64,000 bases of DNA from a bacterium (GTDB lineage: Bacteria; Bacillota; Clostridia; Lachnospirales; Lachnospiraceae): the NCBI GenBank assembly GCA_022774325.1, contig JALFNN010000065.1, positions 42,848-106,847 on the forward strand. Reading direction: 5' to 3'. The position numbers and the translations under genes were made by a program. The stretch's first letter is position 1; every line of letters begins with the position of its first letter. Under the pieces are notes generated by a model. The model did not search any database. It saw only the letters and a program-made list of their open reading frames with translations, and had not been told where the DNA came from. Below are positions 18,821 through 28,474 of this stretch, piece after piece.

Positions 18821-19708
18821 GTGAGAGAGGCTGTTGCACGTTTCTTTGGAAGTAATCTTCCGGAAGGTTTCTATTTTCCGGAGATACGGTTTGTAGATAT
18901 TATTGAAATTATTATTATAGCGTTTTTGATTTATCAGATTATTCTCTGGATTAAAAATACGAAAGCGTGGATGCTGCTGAAAGGTATCATGGTACTTGTC
19001 GGTTTCATTCTTGTGGCTGCAATTTTCCGGATGTATGTGATTTTATGGATTGCAGACACACTTCTTCCGGTGATGGCAACGGCGGTCGTTATTATTTTCC
19101 AGCCGGAACTCAGACGTGCCCTGGAACGGCTGGGTGAGAAGCAGTTCCTGGCGTCTATGGTTCCGTTCGATAAGAAGGGACGTGAAAGCGTACGTTTTAG
19201 TGAACGGACGATCGATGAGATCGTAAAGGCATCTTTTGATATGGGTGCAGTGAAGACGGGGGCATTGATCGTTGTGGAACAGGCTACAAAACTGACAGAA
19301 TACGAGAGGACAGGGATTGAATTGGACTGTTTGATATCTCGTCAGGTTCTGATCAATATTTTTGAACACAATACGCCGCTTCATGATGGAGCAGTGATTG
19401 TGCGTGGAGACAGAATTGTATCAGCAACCTGCTATCTTCCGCTTTCGGACAATATGGGGATTAGCAAAGATCTCGGTACTCGTCACAGAGCGGCAATCGG
19501 TATGAGTGAAGTAAGCGATGCGCTTGTAATTTCTGTTTCGGAAGAGACGGGTTATGTTTCGGTTGCTTTGGGGGGACAATTGGTTCGCAATGTAACACCG
19601 GAATATTTGAAAGAAAGACTGGAAGTCATTCGAAGCAAACATACGGAGACGGGGAAAGTAAAGAAAATATGGAAAGGATGGAGAAAGCATGAAAAAGACG
19701 CTGACTAA
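18821..19708 (+). CDS. cdaA: Diadenylate cyclase CdaA
   Basis: Makes cyclic di-AMP from two ATP; 295 aa. Three N-terminal membrane helices (to about residue 95) are followed by the DisA_N/DAC domain with its signature DGA (189-191, LHDGAVIVRGD) and RHR (221-223, GTRHRAAIG). The GTG 18821 start is preceded by AAAGGAGGT at correct spacing. It overlaps the regulator gene cdaR by 20 nt. The second messenger controls potassium and osmolyte balance and wall homeostasis in Firmicutes. Confidence 0.97.
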   Translation: MREAVARFFGSNLPEGFYFPEIRFVDIIEIIIIAFLIYQIILWIKNTKAWMLLKGIMVLVGFILVAAIFRMYVILWIADTLLPVMATAVVIIFQPELRRALERLGEKQFLASMVPFDKKGRESVRFSERTIDEIVKASFDMGAVKTGALIVVEQATKLTEYERTGIELDCLISRQVLINIFEHNTPLHDGAVIVRGDRIVSATCYLPLSDNMGISKDLGTRHRAAIGMSEVSDALVISVSEETGYVSVALGGQLVRNVTPEYLKERLEVIRSKHTETGKVKKIWKGWRKHEKDAD

Positions 19709-20966
19709 AAATCTGGGACTTAAAGTGCTGGCGGTTGCCTTCTCCATTCTGCTCTGGGTTATCGTTATGAATAATGAGAGACCTATTACATCAAAGACGT
19801 ATGTAGGAGTTCCGGTAACGTTGCTTCATACGGAACTTATTACTAATCAGGGGAATACTTATCAGGTAGCAGAGGAGTATAAGAAGGTAAATGTTACTGT
19901 TCGCGCAAGAAAGGATGTTCTGAAAGAAATCAAAGCAAGTGATATTAAAGTTACAGCAGATGTTAAAAAGCTGAATACAGAGACACGAGCATTGATACCG
20001 TATGAGGTTATGATCCCTGCCTATCAGGGACAGTTTGTGGAAGCTTCGACAAGTGAGCCGAATCTGGTGATTTCAATCGAACTTGCAACTTCCAAAACAT
20101 TCCCGATCATACCGAAATCATCCGGAGATCCGAGAGACGGATACCAAATCGGCAGTCTTGAGGCAGATCCGCAGCAAGTGAAGATCAGTGGACCGGAATC
20201 AGTTGTGAATTCGATTGCTAAAGTCATTGCTCAGGTGAATACATCGGGTATTTCGAGAGATGAGGTAAAGGAAGCGGATCTGGTTCTCTATAATGCGGCA
20301 GGTATTGTAATAGATTCAACTTTGGTAGAGACAAACCTTGGAGAGGAAGGACTGAGTGTAAAAGTAAAGGTGCTTCATACAAAGACGGTTCCGGTTAAAT
20401 TCGATGAATCTGGCATTGCTCCGGCAGTTGGATATGTATTAGAAGGTGTTTCTGTCCAGCCGGAGAATGTTGATATTGTTGGAACAGAGCAGCAACTGAA
20501 AACCTTGACGGAGATTGAAATTCCGGCAGAGGTGCTGGCGGTGGATGGCCTGACTAAGTCTGTAGAGAAGACGGTTGATATTACGGATTATCTTCCTGAA
20601 TGGGCGAAAGCGAAGGATGAGAGTGCGGGAATATCTGTTCTTGTGAAAATATCTGTTACACAAATAGGCACGCGAACGTTGGAATATCCGGTTGGATCAA
20701 TTTCACTTCTGAATGCGCCGAAAAATTATTCGGTGAAATATGAATCAGAAGGAAGCATCGAAATTGTGATCACGGCTGAAGATTCAGAGAGCCTTGATGA
20801 CTTTACTTTAGAACAGGGAAGTGTGTCTATCAATCTGGTAGATATAAAGGAAGCAGGAACATATACGGTACCGGTTCAGGTGACACTTCCGGAAGGAATA
20901 GAACTGGTTCAGGATGTTGTGGTTCAGATTACATTAGAAAAGAATGACGGAGGAAATGATGGTTAG
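19689..20966 (+). CDS. cdaR: CdaR, YbbR-domain regulator of CdaA
   Basis: 425 aa. A single N-terminal membrane helix (LGLKVLAVAFSILLWVIV) anchors an extracytoplasmic chain of about four YbbR repeats; recurrent motifs are PVTLLHTELI, VPVKFDESG and LEYPVGSISL. CdaR proteins modulate CdaA activity and are almost always encoded immediately after it, as here. RBS GGAGAAAG lies inside the end of cdaA. The C-terminus overlaps the next gene. Confidence 0.93.
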   Translation: MKKTLTKNLGLKVLAVAFSILLWVIVMNNERPITSKTYVGVPVTLLHTELITNQGNTYQVAEEYKKVNVTVRARKDVLKEIKASDIKVTADVKKLNTETRALIPYEVMIPAYQGQFVEASTSEPNLVISIELATSKTFPIIPKSSGDPRDGYQIGSLEADPQQVKISGPESVVNSIAKVIAQVNTSGISRDEVKEADLVLYNAAGIVIDSTLVETNLGEEGLSVKVKVLHTKTVPVKFDESGIAPAVGYVLEGVSVQPENVDIVGTEQQLKTLTEIEIPAEVLAVDGLTKSVEKTVDITDYLPEWAKAKDESAGISVLVKISVTQIGTRTLEYPVGSISLLNAPKNYSVKYESEGSIEIVITAEDSESLDDFTLEQGSVSINLVDIKEAGTYTVPVQVTLPEGIELVQDVVVQITLEKNDGGNDG

Positions 20967-21222
20967 CAAAAAAGTGGTTATTACAAATCCCACAGGTTTG
21001 CATTTGCGGCCGGCAGGACTGTTTTGTCAGACCGCTCTGGAATTTGCGTGTAAGATTACGTTTCGCCATAATAATTCAGAAGGTAATGCGAAAAGTGTAC
21101 TGAGTGTTCTCGGAGCATGCATTAAAAAAGGCGATGAGATTGAAATCTTATGTGACGGAGAAGACGAGAAAGATGCGCTTAAGACGATGATAGAGATTGT
21201 GGAAAGTGGGTTGGGAGAATAA
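20959..21222 (+). CDS. HPr-like phosphocarrier protein
   Basis: 87 aa, HPr fold. The phosphorylated histidine lies in NPTGLHLRPAG. A serine in NAKSVLSVLGA sits where HPr-Ser46, the target of HPr kinase, is expected, so it may be regulatory (HPr/Crh-like). ATG 20959 is preferred because GGAGG ends five bases before it; ATG codons at 20944 and 20956 are in frame but badly placed. It overlaps the end of cdaR by 8 nt and abuts the Spo0A-like gene. No Enzyme I or EII gene is near, so a regulatory role is possible. Confidence 0.88.
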   Translation: MVSKKVVITNPTGLHLRPAGLFCQTALEFACKITFRHNNSEGNAKSVLSVLGACIKKGDEIEILCDGEDEKDALKTMIEIVESGLGE

Positions 21223-21572
21223 TGGAGCTTGCAGTATGCAAAGTACTTCATAATCTCGGTATGCTTCCGAAATATACCGGATACAAATACCTGGTAGAGG
21301 CTGTTCTCATGGGGGTAGAAAAAGAGGGGAATCTGGAACATATTACAAAAGATGTTTATCCGGTGATAGCCGGGCAGCATCAGGTGTCTGTGTGGATGGT
21401 AGAGTCTGATATTCGAAGCATGATAGAACGGTGCTGGAAGAATGTAAATCCGGAGTGGCTTTCTACGTATTTCCCCCAAATGAAGGAGAAAAATCGTCCT
21501 ACAAATACACAACTGATTGAAGGAATAGTCCTATATCTGAGAGAGAATAAGGAAAACGTTTCAGAAGAATAA
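21222..21572 (+). CDS. Stand-alone Spo0A C-terminal-type DNA-binding protein
   Basis: 116 aa. Residues about 5-110 resemble the Spo0A effector domain: LHNLGMLPKYTGYKYLVEA aligns with the start of that domain, then ITKDVYPVIAGQHQVSVWMV, VESDIRSMIERCW, and a final helix RPTNTQLIEGIVLYL. There is no receiver domain, so it is not controlled by direct phosphorylation. Its ATG overlaps the last base of the HPr gene's stop, indicating coupling. A strong terminator follows, ending the operon. Confidence 0.82.
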   Translation: MELAVCKVLHNLGMLPKYTGYKYLVEAVLMGVEKEGNLEHITKDVYPVIAGQHQVSVWMVESDIRSMIERCWKNVNPEWLSTYFPQMKEKNRPTNTQLIEGIVLYLRENKENVSEE

Positions 21573-21574
21573 AT

Positions 21575-21623
21575 GAGAATCCCGGAAGAAAGTACAATGA
21601 AAGCTTTCTCCCGGGATTCTTTT
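21575..21623 (+). terminator. Terminator closing the cdaA-spo0A-like operon
   Basis: AGAATCCCGG (21575-21584) pairs perfectly with CCGGGATTCT (21611-21620) and leads into TTTT. The remaining 21624-21888 is AT-rich and holds only the glf promoter; no ORF was seen. Confidence 0.9.
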
Positions 21624-21832
21624 AGTGATGATGCTACAAGAACAGATTTATGAAAGATTTTTTTGCAATATTCAGCAAGTGCGTCGATTCGTTCACCTGT
21701 ACTAGGTCTGATTGACAGAGGATAAGAAAAAAGTAATAGTAAACAGTAGATATTTGTCTTGTAATGTAAAATAATAAAGATTATAATAAAAATATATGTG
21801 CATTTTTAAGCATATAAAAACAATGTGAAATT

Positions 21833-21841
21833 TGGTATAAT
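21833..21841 (+). promoter_or_regulatory. Extended -10 promoter for glf
   Basis: TGG directly before TATAAT (21836-21841) forms an extended -10 element. No clear -35 is visible. Confidence 0.5.
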
Positions 21842-21888
21842 AGACTTAAATAAGAATCAGTTCTGATTACGAAAGAGAGGTCAAAATC

Positions 21889-22998
21889 ATGTATGATTAT
21901 TTAGTTGTTGGTGCAGGTTTATTTGGCGCAGTATTTGCACATGAGGCAAAGAAGGCAGGTAAAAAGGTCCTTGTTATTGATAAGAGGGAACATGTGGCAG
22001 GGAATATTTATACAAAAGAAGTAGATGGAATTCAGGTGCATGAATACGGTGCTCATATTTTCCATACCAGTAATAAAGAAGTATGGGATTACATCCAGCA
22101 GTTTGCGGAATTCAATCGCTACACAAATTCTCCGATTGCAAAGTACAAAGATGAATTGTACAACATGCCGTTTAATATGAATACCTTCAGTAAGATGTGG
22201 GGCGTTACTACACCACAAGAAGCTAAGCAGAAAATAGAAGAACAGATCAAAGAAGCAGGAATAACGGAACCACACAATCTGGAAGAACAGGCAATCTCAC
22301 TTGTAGGACGAGATATTTATGAGAAGCTGGTAAAAGGTTACACAGAAAAACAGTGGGGGAGACGCGCAACAGAGCTTCCTGCATTTATTATCAAACGTCT
22401 TCCGGTAAGATTTGTATATGACAATAATTATTTCAATGATAAATATCAGGGAATTCCGATTGGCGGATATACACAGATTGTCGAAAAGATGCTTGACGGT
22501 ATTGAAGTAAGGCTGGAAACAGATTTTTTTGCAAATAAAGAAGAACTGCAGAAGCAGGCTGATAAGATTGTTTTTACCGGAATGATTGATGAATACTTTG
22601 ACTATTGCTATGGTGAGCTCGAATATCGCAGCCTTCGCTTTGAAACAGAAGAACTGGATGTAGAGAATTATCAGGGAAATGCTGTCGTTAATTATACAGA
22701 ATATGAAATTCCATTTACAAGAATTATCGAACACAAGCATTTTGAATTTGGATGCCAGAATGGAACACATAATCCGAAAACGATCGTCACACGTGAGTAT
22801 CCGGCTACATGGGAAAAGGGTGATGAGCCTTATTATCCGATGAATGACGAAAAGAATAATATGCTTTATTCTAAATATAAAGAACTTGCTTCCAAAGAAA
22901 AGAATGTTATTTTCGGAGGAAGATTAGGTATGTATAAGTATTTTGATATGCATAATGTGGTTGCTGAAGCACTTCAGTGCGTGAGAAACGAGCTTTAG
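21889..22998 (+). CDS. glf: UDP-galactopyranose mutase
   Basis: FAD enzyme that interconverts UDP-galactopyranose and UDP-galactofuranose; 369 aa. The N-terminal dinucleotide motif VVGAGLFGAVFAHEAKK, the substrate-loop region GAHIFHTSNKEVWDYI and NMPFNMNTFSKMWG are conserved. RBS AGAGAGG precedes ATG 21889. As the first gene of the glycan locus it implies a furanosidic galactose in the product, though several glycosyltransferases downstream have no predicted donor. Confidence 0.96.
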   Translation: MYDYLVVGAGLFGAVFAHEAKKAGKKVLVIDKREHVAGNIYTKEVDGIQVHEYGAHIFHTSNKEVWDYIQQFAEFNRYTNSPIAKYKDELYNMPFNMNTFSKMWGVTTPQEAKQKIEEQIKEAGITEPHNLEEQAISLVGRDIYEKLVKGYTEKQWGRRATELPAFIIKRLPVRFVYDNNYFNDKYQGIPIGGYTQIVEKMLDGIEVRLETDFFANKEELQKQADKIVFTGMIDEYFDYCYGELEYRSLRFETEELDVENYQGNAVVNYTEYEIPFTRIIEHKHFEFGCQNGTHNPKTIVTREYPATWEKGDEPYYPMNDEKNNMLYSKYKELASKEKNVIFGGRLGMYKYFDMHNVVAEALQCVRNEL

Positions 22999-23025
22999 TG
23001 TTCTCCTGACATAAGACACAATATG

Positions 23026-23054
23026 TTGTAAAGAGTAGTAGATTATGGTATAAT
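23026..23054 (+). promoter_or_regulatory. Promoter for the nucleotidyltransferase-transpeptidase pair
   Basis: TTGTAA (23026-23031), 17 bp, TATAAT (23049-23054), with TGG just upstream as an extended -10. Confidence 0.65.
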
Positions 23055-23145
23055 TTGCTTAATTGGAAGGTGCTGTAAATGGTTAAAAAACAACGGAAAC
23101 AGTTGTTGTCTTGAAAAAAGGAGATACTGTGCAGGAGGAAATAGG

Positions 23146-24048
23146 ATGAATAAAGCGACATTGGTTATTATGGCAGCTGGGATTGGCAGCAGATTTGGTG
23201 GTGGAATCAAGCAGTTAGAGCCGGTTGGACCAAATGGCGAGATTATAATGGATTATTCGATAGTTGATGCAATGGACGCAGGATTTGATAAAGTCGTATT
23301 TGTAATAAGGAAGGATCTGGAAAAGGATTTTAAAGAGGTAATAGGAAATCGGATCGAAGAAAAGGTTCAGGTGGAATATGCGTTTCAGGAATTGGACGAT
23401 ATTCCGGAACAATACCGGGAGGTTTTTAGAAAAAGAAAAAAACCTTGGGGAACCGGACAGGCAATTTTGTGTTGTAGGGATGTGGTTCATGAACCGTTTC
23501 TGGTTATTAATGCGGATGATTATTATGGAAAAGAAGCATACCGTGAAGCTTATAAGGAACTTACAAGCGATAAAGAAGACAGTGATGTCATGAACATCAG
23601 CATGGTGGGCTTTATTCTTAAGAATACGCTCAGCGAAAACGGGGGAGTTACTCGAGGTGTTTGCAAAGTGGATGAAAAGCGGATGCTTAGAGAAATTGTT
23701 GAGACACATAATATCATAAAGACAGATAAAGGTGCAGCAGTGAAGCTGGACAAAAAAGAAGAAGAAATCGATATTGAATCTCCGGTTTCTATGAATATGT
23801 GGGGACTACAGCCGGGATTTTTTGAAATCCTCGAAAAAGGATTTAGTGAGTTCCTTAGTCAGCTTAATGAGGAAGATCTAAAATCGGAATATTTGCTCCC
23901 GACGATTATCGGAGCACTTTTAAAACAGGGAAAGGTACAGGTTAAAGTTTTAGAATCGAAGGATAAATGGTTCGGAGTGACTTATAAAGAAGACAAAGAA
24001 GGAGTAGTTGCAGCGATTCGAGATCTGATTGATAAAGGAGAATATTAA
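23146..24048 (+). CDS. Sugar-phosphate nucleotidyltransferase family protein
   Basis: 300 aa with a GT-A-like NTP transferase fold. The N-terminal MAAGIGSRFGGGIKQLEPVG gives the nucleotide-binding loop with its lysine, and VINADDYYG gives the metal-binding aspartates. It resembles glucose-1-phosphate-type nucleotidyltransferases, but the sugar and nucleotide cannot be told from motifs. RBS GGAGGAAATAGG precedes ATG 23146. It ends exactly where the ChW transpeptidase starts, which suggests they are made together. Confidence 0.85.
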   Translation: MNKATLVIMAAGIGSRFGGGIKQLEPVGPNGEIIMDYSIVDAMDAGFDKVVFVIRKDLEKDFKEVIGNRIEEKVQVEYAFQELDDIPEQYREVFRKRKKPWGTGQAILCCRDVVHEPFLVINADDYYGKEAYREAYKELTSDKEDSDVMNISMVGFILKNTLSENGGVTRGVCKVDEKRMLREIVETHNIIKTDKGAAVKLDKKEEEIDIESPVSMNMWGLQPGFFEILEKGFSEFLSQLNEEDLKSEYLLPTIIGALLKQGKVQVKVLESKDKWFGVTYKEDKEGVVAAIRDLIDKGEY

Positions 24049-25863
24049 ATGAAAAAGAAAATGAGAGTAATCTGTGCGTTGTTATTATGTTGCAGCCTTG
24101 GTTTATCGAGCGGTTTATCGGTTACTGCATCCGATCAGCCGGCGCTTATGTCTGAGGATGCGGAATCGGATGAAGTTTTAGATGCTGTGGAAAATACGGA
24201 TGAGACGGAGATTGAAGAGGTAGAAAAGAAAGAAGAGGAAGAAAATCAAGGAGAAGAGCCGGGGGAAACCGAAGAGCCGGAGACACCGGAAACAGAACCT
24301 GGTGAGTCGGAAAATCCGGGAACAGAAACCGAAGAACCGGAGAATCCGGAAGAACCTGGAAAAGACGAAGAAGCGACAGGAAAACCAGTACTTACATATC
24401 AGGCTCATATACAGCGGATTGGATGGCAGGAATGGAAGAATGCAGGAGAAGAAGCCGGCACGGTCGGAGAATCTTTGCGCATGGAAGCAATCAGGATCCA
24501 GATGGAAGATCCTATGTATGAGGGGAATGTAGAATATCGTGTACATGTTCAGAGCAAAGGCTGGATGGATTGGGTAAAGAATGGCGAGATCGCCGGAACA
24601 GTCGGAGAATCTTTGCGTATCGAAGCGGTGCAGATTCGTCTGACTGGGGAATTGGCTGAGCATTATGATGTCGTGTATCAGTCCCACGTAGCAGACTTTG
24701 GATGGCTTGGAAAAGTACATTCAGATGAACTTTCTGGTACGGAAGGGCTGGGAAAGAGAATGGAATGTTTACGTATAGAAATATCTGCCGGTGGAGAAAG
24801 ATTTGATGAATCAGAACGCGGATATATAAGAGACTATTATGACAGTGAATTAGCTTACAAAGGTCATGTGCAGAATGTGGGTGATACAGAAGAAGTAACA
24901 GGTGGAAATATACTCGGAACGACTGGAGAGGCGCTTCGGGTAGAAGGATTTCAGATTACTCTCGATGACAGCAGTAATGAGGTACTGAAGGCAGATATTG
25001 AGTATTGTGCGCATATTCAGGATATTGGTTGGCAGGAATGGAAAAAGGAAGGCGAATATGCCGGAACAAAAGGACAGAGTAAGCGGGTAGAAGCTGTTAA
25101 GATTAAGCTCACAGGTGAGGCTGAAAAGTATTTCAATATTTACTATCGATGCCATGTTCAGAATATTGGATGGATGGGATGGGCTTCGAATGGTGCTGCG
25201 GCAGGTACTTCCAAACTAGGTTGGAGGATGGAAGCAATTCAGATTACGATTGTTCCCAAAGATTTTACGGCACCGGGTAGTACAGATGAATGCTATAAAG
25301 AAGGAAAGAACGGATGGTTCTATGAAGGCGGTTACAAGCTTTATTATGTGAACGGCAAGCTGAAGAAGGATGTCAGAAGTATTGTCGGCAAACAGTCCAG
25401 CTATGAGATCCGTATCAACAAACAGAAAAGCTGTGTGACGGTCTACGCGAAAGACGGAACACGAGGATACATTATTCCGGTCATTGCATTTGCATGTTCG
25501 CCGGGGAAAGCAACTCCGACAGGAACATTCTACACATCCGATAAATACAGATGGCACGAGCTTTACGGAGCTATGGGACAATGGTGTACCAGAATAACCG
25601 GTCATATACTTTTCCATTCACCTCCGTATACGAAGTTTGATAACCATACTCTGTGGGCCAAAGAATACAACAAAATCGGAACATGGGCATCACAGGGATG
25701 CGTAAGACTCCGCAGCGGAGACGCAAAATGGATTTATGATAACTGCGCGTCAAGTACAAAAGTAATTATTTACAATAACAGCAACCCGGGACCGCTCGGA
25801 AAACCGGTTTATGCGAAAATACCGTTATCACAGAACTGGGATCCGACAGACCCAACAGTATAA
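24049..25863 (+). CDS. ChW-repeat L,D-transpeptidase (YkuD domain), secreted
   Basis: 604 aa. A signal peptide (about 1-28) leads to a Glu/Pro-rich linker (residues 35-112), then six ChW repeats (about 115-402) of the type YxxHVQxxGWxxW...AGTxGESLRxEAxxI. An L,D-transpeptidase domain follows (about 450-590) with a SQGCVRL motif and catalytic Cys551. The usual histidine of SHGC is replaced by Gln. Such enzymes form 3-3 crosslinks or attach proteins to peptidoglycan. The gene abuts the nucleotidyltransferase gene. Repeat 4 lacks the GW tryptophan. Confidence 0.92.
   Translation: MKKKMRVICALLLCCSLGLSSGLSVTASDQPALMSEDAESDEVLDAVENTDETEIEEVEKKEEEENQGEEPGETEEPETPETEPGESENPGTETEEPENPEEPGKDEEATGKPVLTYQAHIQRIGWQEWKNAGEEAGTVGESLRMEAIRIQMEDPMYEGNVEYRVHVQSKGWMDWVKNGEIAGTVGESLRIEAVQIRLTGELAEHYDVVYQSHVADFGWLGKVHSDELSGTEGLGKRMECLRIEISAGGERFDESERGYIRDYYDSELAYKGHVQNVGDTEEVTGGNILGTTGEALRVEGFQITLDDSSNEVLKADIEYCAHIQDIGWQEWKKEGEYAGTKGQSKRVEAVKIKLTGEAEKYFNIYYRCHVQNIGWMGWASNGAAAGTSKLGWRMEAIQITIVPKDFTAPGSTDECYKEGKNGWFYEGGYKLYYVNGKLKKDVRSIVGKQSSYEIRINKQKSCVTVYAKDGTRGYIIPVIAFACSPGKATPTGTFYTSDKYRWHELYGAMGQWCTRITGHILFHSPPYTKFDNHTLWAKEYNKIGTWASQGCVRLRSGDAKWIYDNCASSTKVIIYNNSNPGPLGKPVYAKIPLSQNWDPTDPTV
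24391..25255 (+). repeat. Six ChW repeats (two triplets)
   Basis: About 48 codons per unit. Units 3 and 6 close triplets; after unit 3 comes a short spacer (RGYIRDYYDSE), and after unit 6 an APG-containing linker. Confidence 0.85.
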
Positions 25864-25884
25864 AACAAGATTTAGGAGGACATT

Positions 25885-26961
25885 ATGAGAACTTATTTAG
25901 TTACAGGAGGAGCCGGTTTTATCGGTTCAAATTATATTCATTACATGTTTAAAAAATATGATAATGAAATCCGGATCATAAACGTAGATAAATTGACCTA
26001 CGCAGGAAATCTGGAAAATCTGAAAGATGTGGAAAACAGAGATAATTATACATTTATCAAGGCAGACATCTGTGATGCGGACGCGATCAATCAGATATTT
26101 GAAGAAAATGAGATCGACCGGGTGGTACATTTCGCGGCAGAAAGCCATGTAGACAGAAGCATCAAGAACCCGGACATATTTGTGAAGACAAACGTTCTCG
26201 GAACACTGGTTATGTTAAATGCGGCAAAGGCGGCATGGGAGATCGGAGATAATGTATATAAAGAAGATAAGAAGTTTCTCCATGTTTCCACGGATGAAGT
26301 ATATGGATCGCTGGACGATGACGGCGGATATTTCTATGAGACTACACCGTATGATCCGCACAGTCCGTATTCGGCAAGTAAGGCTTCTTCCGATATGCTG
26401 GTGAAATCCTATATGGATACTTACAGATTTCCGGCGAATATTACCAACTGCAGTAATAATTACGGACCATATCAATTTCCGGAGAAGCTGATTCCGCTCA
26501 TTATCAACAATGCGCTTCAGGGGAAAAAACTCCCGGTATATGGGGACGGTAAGAATGTCCGGGACTGGCTCTATGTTGAGGATCATGCGAAAGGAATTGA
26601 CATGGTTCAGGAAAAGGGACGTCTGTTTGAGACTTACAATATAGGCGGACATAATGAAAAACAGAATATAGAGATTATTCATATTATACTGGATACGCTT
26701 CAGGAAATGCTGCCTGACGGCGATCCTAGGAAAGCGCTTGTCAGCGAAGATCTGATCACTTATGTTACGGATCGCAAGGGACATGACAGAAGATATGCAA
26801 TCGCTCCGGATAAGATTAAAGAAGAGGTTGGCTGGGTACCGGATACCATGTTTGAGGAAGGGATCCGGCGTACCATTCAGTGGTTCTTTGAGAATGAAGA
26901 ATGGATGAAGAATGTGACCAGCGGCGATTATCAGAAATATTATGAAGAAATGTACAAATAA
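25885..26961 (+). CDS. rfbB: dTDP-glucose 4,6-dehydratase
   Basis: NAD-dependent extended SDR making dTDP-4-keto-6-deoxyglucose; 358 aa. The motif GGAGFIGSNYIHYMF binds NAD; catalysis is marked by STDEVYG and the YSASKASSD (YxxxK) segment. RBS TTAGGAGG precedes ATG 25885. It lies 22 nt after the transpeptidase, so the two may be cotranscribed. rfbA, rfbC and rfbD follow, completing the dTDP-L-rhamnose pathway. Confidence 0.98.
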   Translation: MRTYLVTGGAGFIGSNYIHYMFKKYDNEIRIINVDKLTYAGNLENLKDVENRDNYTFIKADICDADAINQIFEENEIDRVVHFAAESHVDRSIKNPDIFVKTNVLGTLVMLNAAKAAWEIGDNVYKEDKKFLHVSTDEVYGSLDDDGGYFYETTPYDPHSPYSASKASSDMLVKSYMDTYRFPANITNCSNNYGPYQFPEKLIPLIINNALQGKKLPVYGDGKNVRDWLYVEDHAKGIDMVQEKGRLFETYNIGGHNEKQNIEIIHIILDTLQEMLPDGDPRKALVSEDLITYVTDRKGHDRRYAIAPDKIKEEVGWVPDTMFEEGIRRTIQWFFENEEWMKNVTSGDYQKYYEEMYK

Positions 26962-26969
26962 GCGGACAG

Positions 26970-26992
26970 GCAGTATCTATTATGGATACTGC
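26970..26992 (+). other. Hairpin between rfbB and rfbA
   Basis: GCAGTATC (26970-26977) pairs perfectly with GATACTGC (26985-26992) around a 7-nt loop. No full T-tract follows, so it is more likely an mRNA processing or attenuation structure than a terminator. Confidence 0.45.
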
Positions 26993-27024
26993 TGGTTTGC
27001 GTTTGGAAGAATGGAGGAAAAAAG

Positions 27025-27894
27025 ATGAAAGGTATTATTTTAGCAGGCGGTTCGGGAACAAGATTATATCCACTGACCAAGGCTGTATCAAAGCAGATTA
27101 TGCCGGTTTATGATAAACCGATGATATACTATCCGTTGTCAATACTGATGCTGGCGGGCATTCGGGAAATTTTGATCATTTCCACTCCGCGTGATCTTCC
27201 GGTTTTCAGAGAAATATTTGGAACCGGAGAGGAACTTGGACTTAAGATGTCCTATGCGGTTCAGAAAAGTCCAAGAGGACTGGCGGATGCGTTTATCATT
27301 GGAGAAGAATTTATTGGCGCTGATAATGTGGCCCTGATTTTGGGAGATAATATTTTCTATGGACAAAGCTTTTCAAAGGTATTGCAGAAAGTGGCATCTA
27401 TGGAAAAGGGAGCAACAATCTTCGGATATTATGTAAGAGATCCGAGAGAATACGGAGTGGTGGAATTTGATGAAAACGGAACAGCCATTTCTATAGAAGA
27501 AAAGCCGGAGCATCCGAAATCAAATTATGCGGTTCCGGGATTGTATTTCTATGACAATGATGTTGTGGAGATCGCGAAGAAGGTGAAACCTTCAGCCCGC
27601 GGTGAGATTGAGATCACGAGTGTCAATAATGCATATCTGGAACGAGGTGATCTGCATGTGGAGACGCTAGGACGCGGATTTGCATGGCTGGATACGGGGA
27701 ATCATGATGCACTTCTTGATGCGGCGGATTTTGTGGCTGCTTTCCAAAAACGCCAGGGACTCTATATTTCCTGTATCGAGGAGATTGCATATAAACGGGG
27801 ATTCATTGATAAAGAGCAACTTTTGAAGTTGGCGCAGCCACTGCTTAAGACAGCATATGGAAAATATCTGGTAGAAGTGGCAAATGGCTTATAG
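27025..27894 (+). CDS. rfbA: Glucose-1-phosphate thymidylyltransferase
   Basis: Makes dTDP-glucose from dTTP and glucose-1-phosphate; 289 aa, typical short RfbA/RmlA. The signature [18 protein letters not shown] is at the N-terminus, followed by [11 protein letters not shown], and metal and substrate residues are in [18 protein letters not shown] is upstream. It is separated from rfbB by the hairpin and from rfbC by 14 nt. Confidence 0.98.
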   Translation: MKGIILAGGSGTRLYPLTKAVSKQIMPVYDKPMIYYPLSILMLAGIREILIISTPRDLPVFREIFGTGEELGLKMSYAVQKSPRGLADAFIIGEEFIGADNVALILGDNIFYGQSFSKVLQKVASMEKGATIFGYYVRDPREYGVVEFDENGTAISIEEKPEHPKSNYAVPGLYFYDNDVVEIAKKVKPSARGEIEITSVNNAYLERGDLHVETLGRGFAWLDTGNHDALLDAADFVAAFQKRQGLYISCIEEIAYKRGFIDKEQLLKLAQPLLKTAYGKYLVEVANGL

Positions 27895-27908
27895 AAAAGG
27901 GGATTATC

Positions 27909-28472
27909 ATGGGAAAAATAACAGTTGAAACATGTGAGATTGAAGGATTAAAGGTGATCACACCGACCGTATTTGGCGATGAACGCGGGTATTTTATGGA
28001 GACATATAATTATAACGATTACAAGGCGGCAGGTATTGATATGGAATTCGTACAGGATAATCAGTCAAGCTCGAAAAGAGGTGTTCTGCGCGGACTGCAT
28101 TTTCAGATCAATTATCCTCAGGATAAACTGGTCAGAGTGGTAAGCGGAGAAGTGTTTGATGTCGCAGTAGATTTGAGAGAGGGGTCACCGACCTTTGGAA
28201 AATGGCACGGTGTGATTCTTTCGGCAGAGAATAAAAAACAGTTTTTCATTCCAAAGAATTTTGCACATGGATTTCTGGTGCTTTCCGATTCAGCAGAATT
28301 TGCCTATAAATGTACCGACTTCTATCATCCGAATGATGAAGGCGGGCTTGCATGGAATGACAGTGAGATCGGTGTGAAATGGCCGCTTCAGGAAGGTGTT
28401 GAACTTACGATATCCGAAAAAGACCAGAAATGGGGCGGACTTAAGGAATTTATGAGACAGAAAGGATTATAA
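27909..28472 (+). CDS. rfbC: dTDP-4-dehydrorhamnose 3,5-epimerase
   Basis: 187-aa cupin enzyme of the dTDP-rhamnose route. GVLRGLHFQ carries the catalytic histidine; RVVSGEVFDVAVDLR and FAHGFLVLSD follow. RBS AAGGGG precedes ATG 27909. It ends 2 nt before rfbD. Confidence 0.97.
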   Translation: MGKITVETCEIEGLKVITPTVFGDERGYFMETYNYNDYKAAGIDMEFVQDNQSSSKRGVLRGLHFQINYPQDKLVRVVSGEVFDVAVDLREGSPTFGKWHGVILSAENKKQFFIPKNFAHGFLVLSDSAEFAYKCTDFYHPNDEGGLAWNDSEIGVKWPLQEGVELTISEKDQKWGGLKEFMRQKGL

Positions 28473-28474
28473 TC

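Noticed and set aside
24240..24380. Tandem DNA repeat in the Glu/Pro linker
   Set aside because: It is a low-complexity protein linker between signal peptide and ChW repeats with variable codons.
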